Of a stretch of 11,332 bases of DNA, positions 1 to 7,200 are shown in pieces. Under the pieces are notes generated by a model. That model saw nothing but the letters and a program-made list of their open reading frames with translations. It searched no databases and was not told the DNA's origin. The stretch covers positions 1-11,332 of the forward strand of contig DAYJ01000115.1 of assembly GCA_002506875.1 (NCBI GenBank). The letters are read 5' to 3'. The translations under genes were made by a program, and so were the position numbers. The stretch is from Euryarchaeota archaeon UBA40 (GTDB lineage Archaea; Thermoplasmatota; Poseidoniia; Poseidoniales; Thalassarchaeaceae). The stretch's first letter is position 1. Each line of letters begins with the position of its first letter.

Positions 1-1203
1 GTTACTGCCCAAGAGGGGTCAGGTATCGAGACCTTCGTTTGCAGGGATCAGTCAACTGGAGAAGATCTTGGAACGACTGTGGTGAATCTTCCTCAAGTTG
101 GTAATAATGACATTGTGAGTTGTGAAGTCACACCAACGCAGGTAGGCGACCTACAACTCGCAATCATTGCTCTGAATGGAACAGTTCCATCAAAGACCTC
201 TGTCTGGACAGTCGCAGCACTAACTGATGTGCAGATTGATCCAAACGAAGCAAACCGAGCACTTGGATTCACACTAATCATCGTCATGGGGGTACTTGGT
301 ATCCTTGCGCTCGTTGGAGCCGTGATTCTAACTCGTCGTGTAATCGAGAATACGGAGCGTGAAACCTTCGATCTTTGTCCAGCCTGTGGTGGTGAAATTG
401 AAGGTGATGAGGAGGCTTGTCCATACTGTGATTTCGAGCTCCGTAAAGGATTCGAGAAGTTCCACGATTGCGGTAATTGTAGCAGTCCAGTACCTTCTTC
501 CATGGACAACTGTCCCTACTGTGGGGCGGGTCAGGAGGTTAGTGATCACTATGAGCAGCGAGAACGACGTACAATCCCTGTTCTTGATGATGAGCCGGAG
601 GAGGAAGAAGAAGATGAGGACGAGATTGTTCTCGGCACTAGTGACTTTGGTGACCAAATTCAAGCCTTCGGCGTATCCGAGGATGCAGTTGAAGATGATT
701 GGGAAGAAGGCCTGGAGAGCGCTCAGGCCCAGATTCGCGATATCGAAGAGGAATACGAGCGTATCACCTCTGTAATTGAGGATGAAGAGATGGGTGCAGA
801 AATTGTCGAAACCGCACTTCAGGCTCAACAACTTGAATCCAGCCGTGATTTGGACTCATTCCTCTCCGATAAAGGAAAGCGCCGTGCACTCAAGGATGAG
901 GATGTTGAGTTGAGTGCAAGCGATGCGAATATCCGTCAGGATCTGTATGATTTGACTGGAGAACAAGGTGTCATGCCTGGTGAGGAGGTCGTCTACGACG
1001 AACTTTCAGATCCATCATCTCAGGTCGGTAAGGAGATTGATACTGACCGTGTAAGCGATTTCTCGTCTCTATCTGGTGAAGCGGGTCACACCGAAGGCCT
1101 CGTTGATGATTCTCAAGTGCAGGAATCTGAGGACAAGCCAAAGCGACGCAGGAGCTTACGAAGGAAGGATAAGTCCGGCGAATCAGAAGAATCGCAGGAT
1201 TGA
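1..1203 (+). CDS. Membrane protein with extracellular domain, one TM helix, two zinc ribbons and acidic tail (5' partial)
   Basis: The frame is open from base 1 with no stop upstream, so the true start lies outside the window; the GTG at 79 is internal. About 400 residues are visible. Residues 1-85 look like a beta-rich extracellular domain with two cysteines (14 and 41) that could form a disulfide. Residues 88-111 form one hydrophobic helix followed by Arg-Arg, which places the C-terminus in the cytoplasm. Two CxxC...CxxC zinc ribbons follow, with cysteines at 126/129/140/143 and 157/160/171/174 and CPYC knuckles. The rest is highly acidic (an Asp/Glu run near residues 195-208), probably partly coiled or disordered, and ends in a basic KPKRRRSLRRK patch. 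Zinc ribbons with an acidic linker suggest binding of a cytoplasmic protein or nucleic-acid partner. I do not recognise a named family, and the function is unknown. The lipoprotein gene follows 108 bases downstream on the same strand. Confidence 0.8.
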   Translation, partial: VTAQEGSGIETFVCRDQSTGEDLGTTVVNLPQVGNNDIVSCEVTPTQVGDLQLAIIALNGTVPSKTSVWTVAALTDVQIDPNEANRALGFTLIIVMGVLGILALVGAVILTRRVIENTERETFDLCPACGGEIEGDEEACPYCDFELRKGFEKFHDCGNCSSPVPSSMDNCPYCGAGQEVSDHYEQRERRTIPVLDDEPEEEEEDEDEIVLGTSDFGDQIQAFGVSEDAVEDDWEEGLESAQAQIRDIEEEYERITSVIEDEEMGAEIVETALQAQQLESSRDLDSFLSDKGKRRALKDEDVELSASDANIRQDLYDLTGEQGVMPGEEVVYDELSDPSSQVGKEIDTDRVSDFSSLSGEAGHTEGLVDDSQVQESEDKPKRRRSLRRKDKSGESEESQD

Positions 1204-1300
1204 ATGGGGGGCGCCGTTCTTCGTCGACTTGCCTGAGTGATGACAGAGTGGGTCAGAGCGTAGCGTTGACGAACCCTATGAGTGCAGACAGGCGAATACC

Positions 1301-1306
1301 GAGGGG
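1301..1306 (+). promoter_or_regulatory. Ribosome binding site deciding the lipoprotein start
   Basis: GAGGGG lies five bases before the ATG at 1312. It supports that start over the in-frame GTG at 1282, which would put ten non-signal residues in front of the signal peptide. Confidence 0.55.
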
Positions 1307-1311
1307 ACGAG

Positions 1312-1947
1312 ATGAAGCGAAAAAACGCTCTACACCGCCGCTCTCTCCTCGCGTCTTTGATTGTTCTAGTGATGCTTAGTCCAGGATGTTTGAGCTTGGT
1401 CACAAGTCGCGAGATGATGGAAGGAATGAGAGCCGAGTATGAGGTGTACAATCGTCAATCAACCGAAGGTTGGGCATATACCTTCGATACCCAGAATACG
1501 CAGTCGGCCCAATATACAAACCAGACAGATGTCCCAATAGATTCCACTGTGAGTGAGTTCGAGATTCTCTTCGATGCCACATTCCCTTGGTCGGATACTG
1601 TGAATGACACCTTCCCTGGTGTGCAAGACCTCGTAGATGTTCGCTATGCTGAAGCATCATTGTGGAGGCCAGGTGAGTACCCCTCTGGAACTCCGTTTTG
1701 GACAGAACGAACAACTTCCAATTACGAGCAGACTCGTTTCAGATACGTGAATGAGGCCTCATCACCCTTTGAGGCCGGGGACTGGCAACTCACTATCGAT
1801 GCCCAGGGCATCGGAATTGAAACTCCCGTGGATATCTTAGATGTCTATGATTCATTCACTGTGTATGTCACTGTCACTCGACCCTGTGTCCACTTCGAAG
1901 AGGTACACGAGGACGGTGAGTGCACTGATCTCATTCTGCTTGAGTGA
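1312..1947 (+). CDS. Predicted lipoprotein of unknown function
   Basis: The protein has 211 residues from the ATG at 1312. The N-terminus is basic (MKRKNALHRR), followed by a hydrophobic stretch and the lipobox LSPGC with Cys26 as the likely lipidated residue. The mature protein should therefore be anchored on the outer face of the membrane. The RRSLLAS stretch resembles a twin-arginine signal, so Tat export of a folded protein is possible, although the +4/+5 positions are not a textbook match. The mature part is rich in aromatic and acidic residues and Thr/Ser and has alternating beta-like patterns. Two cysteines near the C-terminus (in TRPC and GEC) could form a disulfide. No enzymatic motif was seen and I cannot name a family. 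It follows the zinc-ribbon membrane protein on the same strand and may share its envelope role. Its 3' end overlaps the convergent nuclease gene by 17 bases. Confidence 0.75.
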   Translation: MKRKNALHRRSLLASLIVLVMLSPGCLSLVTSREMMEGMRAEYEVYNRQSTEGWAYTFDTQNTQSAQYTNQTDVPIDSTVSEFEILFDATFPWSDTVNDTFPGVQDLVDVRYAEASLWRPGEYPSGTPFWTERTTSNYEQTRFRYVNEASSPFEAGDWQLTIDAQGIGIETPVDILDVYDSFTVYVTVTRPCVHFEEVHEDGECTDLILLE

Positions 1948-3136
1948 TAAGCCGGTCTGGACATTCGTCTCGGCGTGAACAATGAGCGCATTTTCCAGGT
2001 CGCTCGTGGTCACGTTCTGCTCCACCTTCAACCATGGTTCGTTGAATATCGATTATCATGTCCTTCATCTCGTACTTTGCGGACGTAGTCCATTCGATTG
2101 AATGGACTGATTCAGATCCGTAGCGGAGAAGTCCAAAGGGTGGAGATTTTCCTGTTACTGCAGTGATTAGTTGGAGGTATGCCAATACTTGGAAACGATG
2201 ACTCTTGTGTGGATTTTTTGGAGTTCTTCCGGACTTGAACTCAACTGGAATCAAGTCCTCTCCAATTTTCGTAATCTGATCAGGTCGGCCTCGAAGACCT
2301 GATTCAGGGTCCTCAAGGAGAAGAGCATCTCCTCCATCACTGTACCGGATTTCCCCTAATCCATCCATCCCAATTTTAGCGTTATTTTCCTCGATATTCT
2401 GGTTTGCTCGTAGTGCTGCTTGTAGTCGTGTGTTTGCAAGCAACGTCCAAACAAGAGCGATTACAAGCATAGCAAAGGTTGCTATGCTTCGATTATCTGC
2501 GAAATTTAGGGCAATCCCATGAAGGCTTAGGGCAACTGCTGCAAACAGAATCAACGCTTCTGGACGACCGAAGGTAAACCAGCCTGCCTGAGAAAGGCGC
2601 CATGGCTTCGATAATGGATGGAGATCATCTTTGAGTTCAGACAGGTCTTTGGGTGCATCCACAAGCTCTTCGTCCCAACCAATCCACGTCCTCCAAGGGA
2701 GGAAAAGTAGAGCAATAGCAAGTAGAAGCCAAACAAGGGCGAGTAGTACGAGATATCCTCCGATGGATTTTGCAATCTGATCATCAATCGTTCCGTCCTG
2801 AACGAAATAGAAAGCAGCTGTATCTGCGGCGAGGGTGAGTACCACTGAGAACCACCAAGACCAGATGACGAGGTTCTTGGTGAACCGTTCCCGCGCTTGG
2901 TTCCTTTCGATGATCATTGTGTGGAGTTTTTCATGTTCTTCGATACCACGTCGGACTTCTTCTCCTTTGGCCGACACACCTTCTTGGGACAACCTCCAAC
3001 TCATCGGACAGTATACGAAACGCTCTACATCTGATGCCGAGACGTGAATTGGTTTTTCGTCAGAATCTACCCAAAAACCTTGGCTGGTTTTACGACCTTC
3101 CATGAGCGGAAGGCGGAGCGATTCAGACAGGTTCAC
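1931..3136 (-). CDS. Cas4/RecB-like PD-(D/E)XK nuclease with Fe-S cysteines and four inserted TM helices
   Basis: The protein has 401 residues from a GTG at 3136; the ATG at 3103 is an alternative start and keeps every domain. Cas4-type signatures, in order, are VYCPMSW with Cys43, GIEEHEKLH with His68, GRPD with Asp285, PVEFKSG with Glu299 and Lys301, RFQVLAYLQL with Gln316 and Tyr320, and a C-terminal CAHCSRRDEC with Cys383, Cys386 and Cys392. This is the layout of 5'-3' exonucleases of the Cas4/AddB type, in which four cysteines hold a 4Fe-4S cluster. Between His68 and Asp285 there are four hydrophobic helices (about 89-112, 123-147, 192-213 and 217-238). An even number leaves both halves of the nuclease in the cytoplasm, so the enzyme would work at the membrane. 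No cas genes or repeats are nearby, so a CRISPR role is unlikely; DNA repair, uptake or defence are open possibilities. The nuclease call is firm, the biological role unknown. Confidence 0.82.
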   Translation of the reverse strand: MNLSESLRLPLMEGRKTSQGFWVDSDEKPIHVSASDVERFVYCPMSWRLSQEGVSAKGEEVRRGIEEHEKLHTMIIERNQARERFTKNLVIWSWWFSVVLTLAADTAAFYFVQDGTIDDQIAKSIGGYLVLLALVWLLLAIALLFLPWRTWIGWDEELVDAPKDLSELKDDLHPLSKPWRLSQAGWFTFGRPEALILFAAVALSLHGIALNFADNRSIATFAMLVIALVWTLLANTRLQAALRANQNIEENNAKIGMDGLGEIRYSDGGDALLLEDPESGLRGRPDQITKIGEDLIPVEFKSGRTPKNPHKSHRFQVLAYLQLITAVTGKSPPFGLLRYGSESVHSIEWTTSAKYEMKDMIIDIQRTMVEGGAERDHERPGKCAHCSRRDECPDRLITQAE

Positions 3137-3254
3137 GAGGGCAGTTTGAAGCTCCTACATCTAAGGTCTTGGTACGAATCGCGCGGTAATCGAAGAGAGA
3201 TAGCGCAGCGAAGTGGTTATGAATGGGCGGAAAGTGGGCGCGTTGCTGAGTAAC

Positions 3255-3866
3255 ATGATGGAAGTCGATTACCTCATTCCCCGAGACATGTATGAGCAGC
3301 ATTTCGTGCATATTGGAACCCAACAAAGTAGTGCACATATGACCCCGTTCCTTGAGCCCGAGAAGCAGGAAGGTACGGGACTTTACTTGATTGATCTTGA
3401 GCAGACGAACAGCCGTTTCTTCACGGTTGCTAACTTCCTAAGCCGCTTCAAGCCAGAGAACATCCTTGTTGTCAGTGCTCGCCAGTACGGCCAGCGTCCT
3501 GCCCGCCGTTTCGCTCAGGCGATTGGCGCCCGACACATCGTCGGCCGATTTATCCCCGGTACTCTGACGAATCCTCGTCTACGCAGTTACATCGAGCCTG
3601 AAGTCATCATTGTCACCGATCCTCAGGCTGATCAGCAAGCACTGTCTGAGGCAGTCAATACAGGACTCCCAGTAGTCGGTATCTGTGATGCTAACAACAC
3701 ACTCCGCTTCGTTGACTTGGTTCTTCCAGCTAACAACAAGGGTCGTCGTAGTCTTGCTCTAGTTTACTGGCTTCTCGCTCGTGAGGTAGTCAAAGCACAG
3801 GGGCGCGTCTCTGACGATGATTGGGCAAAGGCCGAGCAGATTGAGGACTGGGAGTCCTCCTTCTGA
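3255..3866 (+). CDS. rps2: Small-subunit ribosomal protein uS2, archaeal type
   Basis: The 203-residue protein matches archaeal/eukaryotic uS2 (S2p/SA) along its length. It has HIGTQ at 19-23, LYLIDLEQT at 43-51, ILVVSARQYGQRP at 70-82, GRFIPGTLTNP at 97-107, EPEVIIVTDP at 114-123, VGICDANN at 141-148 and NNKGRRSLALVYWLLARE at 160-177. It binds the body/head junction of the 30S subunit. The frame can be extended to ATG 3219 or GTG 3213, but archaeal uS2 proteins begin only a few residues before the LIPRDMYEQ-like segment, so ATG 3255 (or 3258) is preferred. No Shine-Dalgarno or strong TATA box is visible upstream, so the start is the weakest part of the call. The dihydrouridine synthase gene follows after 23 bases. 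The usual archaeal neighbours (uL13, uS9, RNA polymerase N and K, enolase) are absent here. Confidence 0.96.
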   Translation: MMEVDYLIPRDMYEQHFVHIGTQQSSAHMTPFLEPEKQEGTGLYLIDLEQTNSRFFTVANFLSRFKPENILVVSARQYGQRPARRFAQAIGARHIVGRFIPGTLTNPRLRSYIEPEVIIVTDPQADQQALSEAVNTGLPVVGICDANNTLRFVDLVLPANNKGRRSLALVYWLLAREVVKAQGRVSDDDWAKAEQIEDWESSF

Positions 3867-3889
3867 TTATTCGTCACTGTCAAGACCTC

Positions 3890-4906
3890 ATGCCCCTCCC
3901 CGCGGCTATGGACCCTGTCCCGTTGTTCCTAGCCCCTATGGCAGGAGTGACGGATCTTCCGTTCCGACTTCTTGCGCGAGAATGTGGTGCTGATATCACG
4001 GTGACAGAGTTCACAGCCGCAGCTGGTCTGAACCGAGATGATGCACGAAGTTGGCGTCGTCTTGAATCAGATCCGCGGGAATCTCCGTTTATTCCACAGA
4101 TTTTCGGAGGTGTCGAAGAGGAGATGGTTGGCACAACACGGGCATTATCCTCTGTCGCTGATATCATCGATCTCAACTTTGGGTGCCCGGCTCCAAAGGT
4201 TTGCAGGAACTCAGCAGGTGCCGCTCTTCTCGGTGATCCTGATCGCCTTGTTTCTATGGTTCGAGCATGTATTGCTGCGAGTGATGTTCCTGTCAGCGTA
4301 AAGGTTAGACTTGGCACCGGTTCGGGGCCAAACACAGCCCTCAATATCGCTCATCGCCTCGAAGCCGAAGGCATCCTGCGAATAGCAGTCCATGGCCGAA
4401 CATTGCGTCAGCGCTACTCTGGAGATGCTGATTGGCACCAGATTAGGGAAATGGTAGATGCTTTGTCGATTCCAGTGATTGCCAATGGCGATGTAATCGA
4501 TGCTGATTCAGCGAGGAGGTGCCTGGAGGTTACTAATGCGGCGGGGCTGATGATTGGTCGTGCAGCTATCGGTAATCCAGACATCTTCCGTCGGATTAAA
4601 TCGGGTTTGGGTTGGTCTACCAGCCCAGCCCCATGGGCGGATTTAGAAGCACAGGCTATGCCAGGTGGAGAACGTGCAGCAATCAAGCTCTGGGCTTGGC
4701 GGCGCTACTGTGAATTAGCGGAGGAGGCATATGGTGACGGGCGCAACAATCACCTCAAGCGACATGCAATCTCATTCACGAAGGGTATTGCTGGTGCTAG
4801 TAAGATGCGCATCCGCCTCCATAGCACCCTTGAAGCAAAGGACCTAATGCATACCGTCGATGAGTTTCTTGAGACCTCTATGCTAGGTAGCAGCATCATT
4901 GTATGA
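3890..4906 (+). CDS. dus: tRNA-dihydrouridine synthase (Dus family)
   Basis: This is an FMN enzyme that reduces a uridine in the D-loop of tRNA to dihydrouridine with NAD(P)H. The 338-residue protein has the Dus TIM-barrel motifs in order: LAPMAGVTDLPFR at 14-26, PQIFGG at 69-74, LNFGCPAPKV with catalytic Cys99, KVRLG with Lys138, VHGRT with His168, IANGDV at 197-202 and MIGRAAIGNP at 221-230, where FMN phosphate is bound. The C-terminal part (about 240-338) is the helical tRNA-binding domain and contains an HLKRH segment. The length is normal for the family and all key residues are present. The position of the modified base cannot be read from the sequence. ATG 3890 is used; ATG 3908 just before the barrel is an alternative. 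It is probably co-transcribed with uS2, and its 3' end overlaps the convergent regulator gene by 11 bases. Confidence 0.95.
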   Translation: MPLPAAMDPVPLFLAPMAGVTDLPFRLLARECGADITVTEFTAAAGLNRDDARSWRRLESDPRESPFIPQIFGGVEEEMVGTTRALSSVADIIDLNFGCPAPKVCRNSAGAALLGDPDRLVSMVRACIAASDVPVSVKVRLGTGSGPNTALNIAHRLEAEGILRIAVHGRTLRQRYSGDADWHQIREMVDALSIPVIANGDVIDADSARRCLEVTNAAGLMIGRAAIGNPDIFRRIKSGLGWSTSPAPWADLEAQAMPGGERAAIKLWAWRRYCELAEEAYGDGRNNHLKRHAISFTKGIAGASKMRIRLHSTLEAKDLMHTVDEFLETSMLGSSIIV

Positions 4907-5957
4907 GGTCTGCGTACTTCTCAGTAATCATCTCTAATCTTCGGAGTAATCGTTCAACACGATCTTCAATCCTACGCTTCACCGTTGCTGCGTCCGCCCC
5001 TGCAAGTCGGTATCCATATGGTACCCGGCCGCCAAGGGTATTCACTAGGAGACAACGAGCCTCAAGGTCGACATTATTGAGGACATTCTCCACAGTTTCT
5101 GTGGTCAGTTGGTTCTGCTTCAGAGCATCGATAATGGTAGTCGAAACCACATCATCAAGTCGGCTTAGACCTCCACGTCCCATCAGCCAACGTTCTCCTC
5201 TACTCACCCATTGGTGGGTTAGACCTACGAAGACATCATGCGGAATCCGGTCACTTAGGAGAACACGTTCAACCATGTGGCTGGCTCGAAAACGGTCTAG
5301 GACGCCAAGAACTCTAGTCCGAGTCTCAGATGTCTCATCCATGAGTACATCTGCAGTTATCGGACGTAGTGAGTTTGCCAGAACATCGAAGGTTCTCAAG
5401 GCGAGATCGTCTTCGATACGTCCTCGAGCACCACAGTATCCTAGATCTCGCATTAGATGATGCAATTCATCATCACCCTCATTCATTGGGCCAGATTCAG
5501 CGATAGTAATGCGGAATGAGAGGTCTTCAGCTCCTTGCTGTAATGCTTCAAGCACCATCCTTTCATCTGATTTCACAATACGATTGTCGAATGCTGCAAG
5601 GCGTTGCCCGAGAATGGTACGTGCTTGATTTGCGATGAGTTCGATGGTGTGAGGTAACGATCCATTTCGGAGAACATGGTGCTTCCATCTTTCTTCAGTG
5701 GCTACACTCAATATCCCAGCAGACCGCAACTTAACCAGTTGATGGTGTAGAGCTGTGGAACTCATACCTGATGCTTCTTGGAGAGTCCGAGTGTCCCACC
5801 CTCTTCGTGGTTCTGCAAGGAACTGATCTCGCATCAGTCGATGTAGGGCGCCACGAGAATCTTCGACTGATTCTCCCTGTCCTCGGCGCCGAATAAGTCC
5901 GAGAGAATCGAGAATCCAAGCTAGGTGGACATCGGGGTCATCTGTGCCAATAGGCAT
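4896..5957 (-). CDS. Winged-helix transcriptional regulator, long form
   Basis: The protein has 353 residues from ATG 5957, preferred because GAGGAG lies six bases upstream; a longer frame reaches ATG 6014 without such a site. Residues 34-97 form an ArsR-like winged helix: the recognition segment SGMSSTALHHQLVKLRSAGIL is followed by a wing with HHVLRNG. A second helix-turn-helix-like segment may lie near 195-235 (RPITADVLMDETSETRTRV). The C-terminal 30 residues (KRRIEDRVERLLRRLEMITEKY) look like a coiled coil, suggesting a dimer. No transmembrane segment or ligand domain that I recognise is present. It is the last of three regulator genes on this strand, 93 bases after the membrane-anchored one, and they may form one transcription unit. 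The regulator call is reasonable; the DNA target and ligand are unknown. Confidence 0.72.
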   Translation of the reverse strand: MPIGTDDPDVHLAWILDSLGLIRRRGQGESVEDSRGALHRLMRDQFLAEPRRGWDTRTLQEASGMSSTALHHQLVKLRSAGILSVATEERWKHHVLRNGSLPHTIELIANQARTILGQRLAAFDNRIVKSDERMVLEALQQGAEDLSFRITIAESGPMNEGDDELHHLMRDLGYCGARGRIEDDLALRTFDVLANSLRPITADVLMDETSETRTRVLGVLDRFRASHMVERVLLSDRIPHDVFVGLTHQWVSRGERWLMGRGGLSRLDDVVSTTIIDALKQNQLTTETVENVLNNVDLEARCLLVNTLGGRVPYGYRLAGADAATVKRRIEDRVERLLRRLEMITEKYADLIQ

Positions 5958-5963
5958 TGGATG

Positions 5964-5969
5964 CTCCTC
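5964..5969 (-). promoter_or_regulatory. Shine-Dalgarno site deciding the start of the long winged-helix regulator
   Basis: On the minus strand GAGGAG is followed by six bases and the ATG at 5957. It fits the archaeal 16S rRNA 3' end and favours translation of this gene from within a polycistronic message. Confidence 0.6.
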
Positions 5970-6050
5970 AAGCTTCAGGATGAACACAGGCCTTGTTCTC
6001 AGGTTCAGGCTCAATAGGATTCGGACGAAGACGTGCGAATGGACATTGAT

Positions 6051-6692
6051 TCAGGGTCGAATGGATTCATCCAGCCAATCATATTCGATGTTGCCATTTC
6101 TCAGACCTGCAAGATGAGGCGCAAGCTGGAGATCGCTACTGTGCATAATTCCACGTCTTCTGAGGACAGTTATTGCCGAATGGACCGATGCGCGGGAACG
6201 TCCAAGGTTGCGGGCAAGTTGCGCCTGAGATCGCGGTAATTCATCTCTACAAAGATGAGCAACTACAAGTCGTTGGACAGTGGACAGGCCCACCGGCATC
6301 ATTGCAGCAGCACGTTCGTCATCACCTACCGTGATTCCGGATAGAATTTCCATCTGTGCAGGTGCACCTGCATAGTGGCAGGATCGTCCATTGACATGGA
6401 CAACAGTGACAGAACGTTCAGCAATCAGGACATCGAGATGGTGTCGAAGTGTACCATTGGCTGCATTGAGTTCACGTTGTAGTTCTCTGTATGGAAGGCC
6501 TGGCTTTCGCTCAAGAATCGATAGGACTCTCTTGCGTAGTGGATGTTCCCAGTGATCATTGGGTGAACTGATGGCGCCACTGGCCCCAAAACCAGTAAGA
6601 CTCGCTCCCAATCCAGCGATACCGCTTGCTACACCAATGATCCCTCCGAGGACCCATGGGTGGCGTTGATGCCATTGGCGAAGCAGGGGCAT
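6051..6692 (-). CDS. Membrane-anchored regulator with two winged-helix domains
   Basis: The protein has 213 residues. Residues 13-37 form one glycine-rich hydrophobic helix (GGIIGVASGIAGLGAS) with small-residue GxxxG-like spacing. It is preceded by basic residues (RQWHQRH), which point to a membrane anchor with its short N-terminus in the cytoplasm. Two winged helices follow: about 48-108 (HPLRKRVLSILERKPGLPYR, then ANGTLRHHLDVLIAERSV) and about 134-190 (STVQRLVVAHLC, then RSQAQLARNLGRSRASVHS). This resembles archaeal regulators with two HTH domains (COG3398-like), some of which carry membrane segments. If the N-terminus is cytoplasmic, a single helix would place the DNA-binding part outside, so either the N-terminus faces out or the segment is a re-entrant or amphipathic anchor. 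The gene is 46 bases after the HxlR-family gene on the same strand. Target genes are unknown. Confidence 0.74.
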   Translation of the reverse strand: MPLLRQWHQRHPWVLGGIIGVASGIAGLGASLTGFGASGAISSPNDHWEHPLRKRVLSILERKPGLPYRELQRELNAANGTLRHHLDVLIAERSVTVVHVNGRSCHYAGAPAQMEILSGITVGDDERAAAMMPVGLSTVQRLVVAHLCRDELPRSQAQLARNLGRSRASVHSAITVLRRRGIMHSSDLQLAPHLAGLRNGNIEYDWLDESIRP

Positions 6693-6738
6693 GGGTTACG
6701 TTTCCATCCGAACGGACTTCAAGCCATTGGTTCGATGT

Positions 6739-7200
6739 TCAGACATCTTCTTCGATAATTGCACCGTTACGGATCTTCATGTATGCAACTAGTGGACTGA
6801 GGAGTTTTCCACAACGAACCCCATGTTCTGTAAGCTTGTAGGAGACGCGGATAGGGGGTCCTTCAATCACGATACGATCGATTAGACCAACTTCTTTGCA
6901 AGCTCGGAGTTTGTCTGATAGGGTACGGCTACTAATGCCATTGAGGAGGTGGCGTAACTCATTGAAACGGCGCTCTCCAGCGATGTAGAGGGCTGCAAGA
7001 ATCTCGATAGTCCACCGTGACCCAAAGACACCAAGTGATTCAACGCCAGCTTGAACCTCCCAAGCGATATTGTGGATTTCATCATCACTGTATTTCTCCA
7101 GAGTTGATCGAATATCGCTGCCATGGTTCCTGACTTGTCCGATAGTGGTGTTGATGGATGCGAAATCATCCGATTTTATCCCCATTGATGGTTCAACCAT
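6739..7200 (-). CDS. HxlR-family winged-helix transcriptional regulator
   Basis: The protein has 153 residues from ATG 7200. Residues 55-130 carry the HxlR pattern: VFGSRWTIEILAALYIAG, RRFNELRHLLNGISSRTLSDKL (the recognition helix), LRACKEVGLIDR, and GPPIRVSYKLTEHG for the wing. These proteins usually act as dimeric repressors or activators that respond to small molecules or redox changes. The single Cys101 is close to where the thiol of redox-sensing relatives often sits, but the match is not enough to claim sensing. The N-terminal extension of about 45 residues is longer than usual for the family. A TATA box about 27 bases upstream puts the transcription start at or next to the ATG, so the message is probably leaderless. 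It would be the first gene of the three-regulator run. Confidence 0.87.
   Translation of the reverse strand: MVEPSMGIKSDDFASINTTIGQVRNHGSDIRSTLEKYSDDEIHNIAWEVQAGVESLGVFGSRWTIEILAALYIAGERRFNELRHLLNGISSRTLSDKLRACKEVGLIDRIVIEGPPIRVSYKLTEHGVRCGKLLSPLVAYMKIRNGAIIEEDV

Noticed and set aside
328..831. Minus-strand open frame of 167 codons
   Set aside because: It is antisense to the zinc-ribbon membrane protein, whose CxxC motifs and transmembrane helix are clear; the Asp/Glu codons simply read as hydrophobic residues on the other strand.
1931..3136. CRISPR-Cas adaptation locus suggested by the Cas4-like protein
   Set aside because: No cas1, cas2 or effector gene and no regularly spaced direct repeats appear anywhere in the window, and the inserted membrane helices do not fit adaptation Cas4.
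3160..3195. Possible tRNA T-arm (GGTACGAATC)
   Set aside because: No matching acceptor stem, anticodon arm or full-length cloverleaf can be folded around it.
3213..3254. N-terminal extension of uS2 from GTG 3213 or ATG 3219
   Set aside because: Archaeal uS2 starts close to the LIPRDMYEQ-like segment, and the added residues show no family similarity or ribosome binding site.
4903..5460. Long plus-strand open frame of 185 codons
   Set aside because: It is antisense to the winged-helix regulator gene, is unusually rich in Arg and Ser, and has no recognisable domain; the minus-strand gene explains the region.
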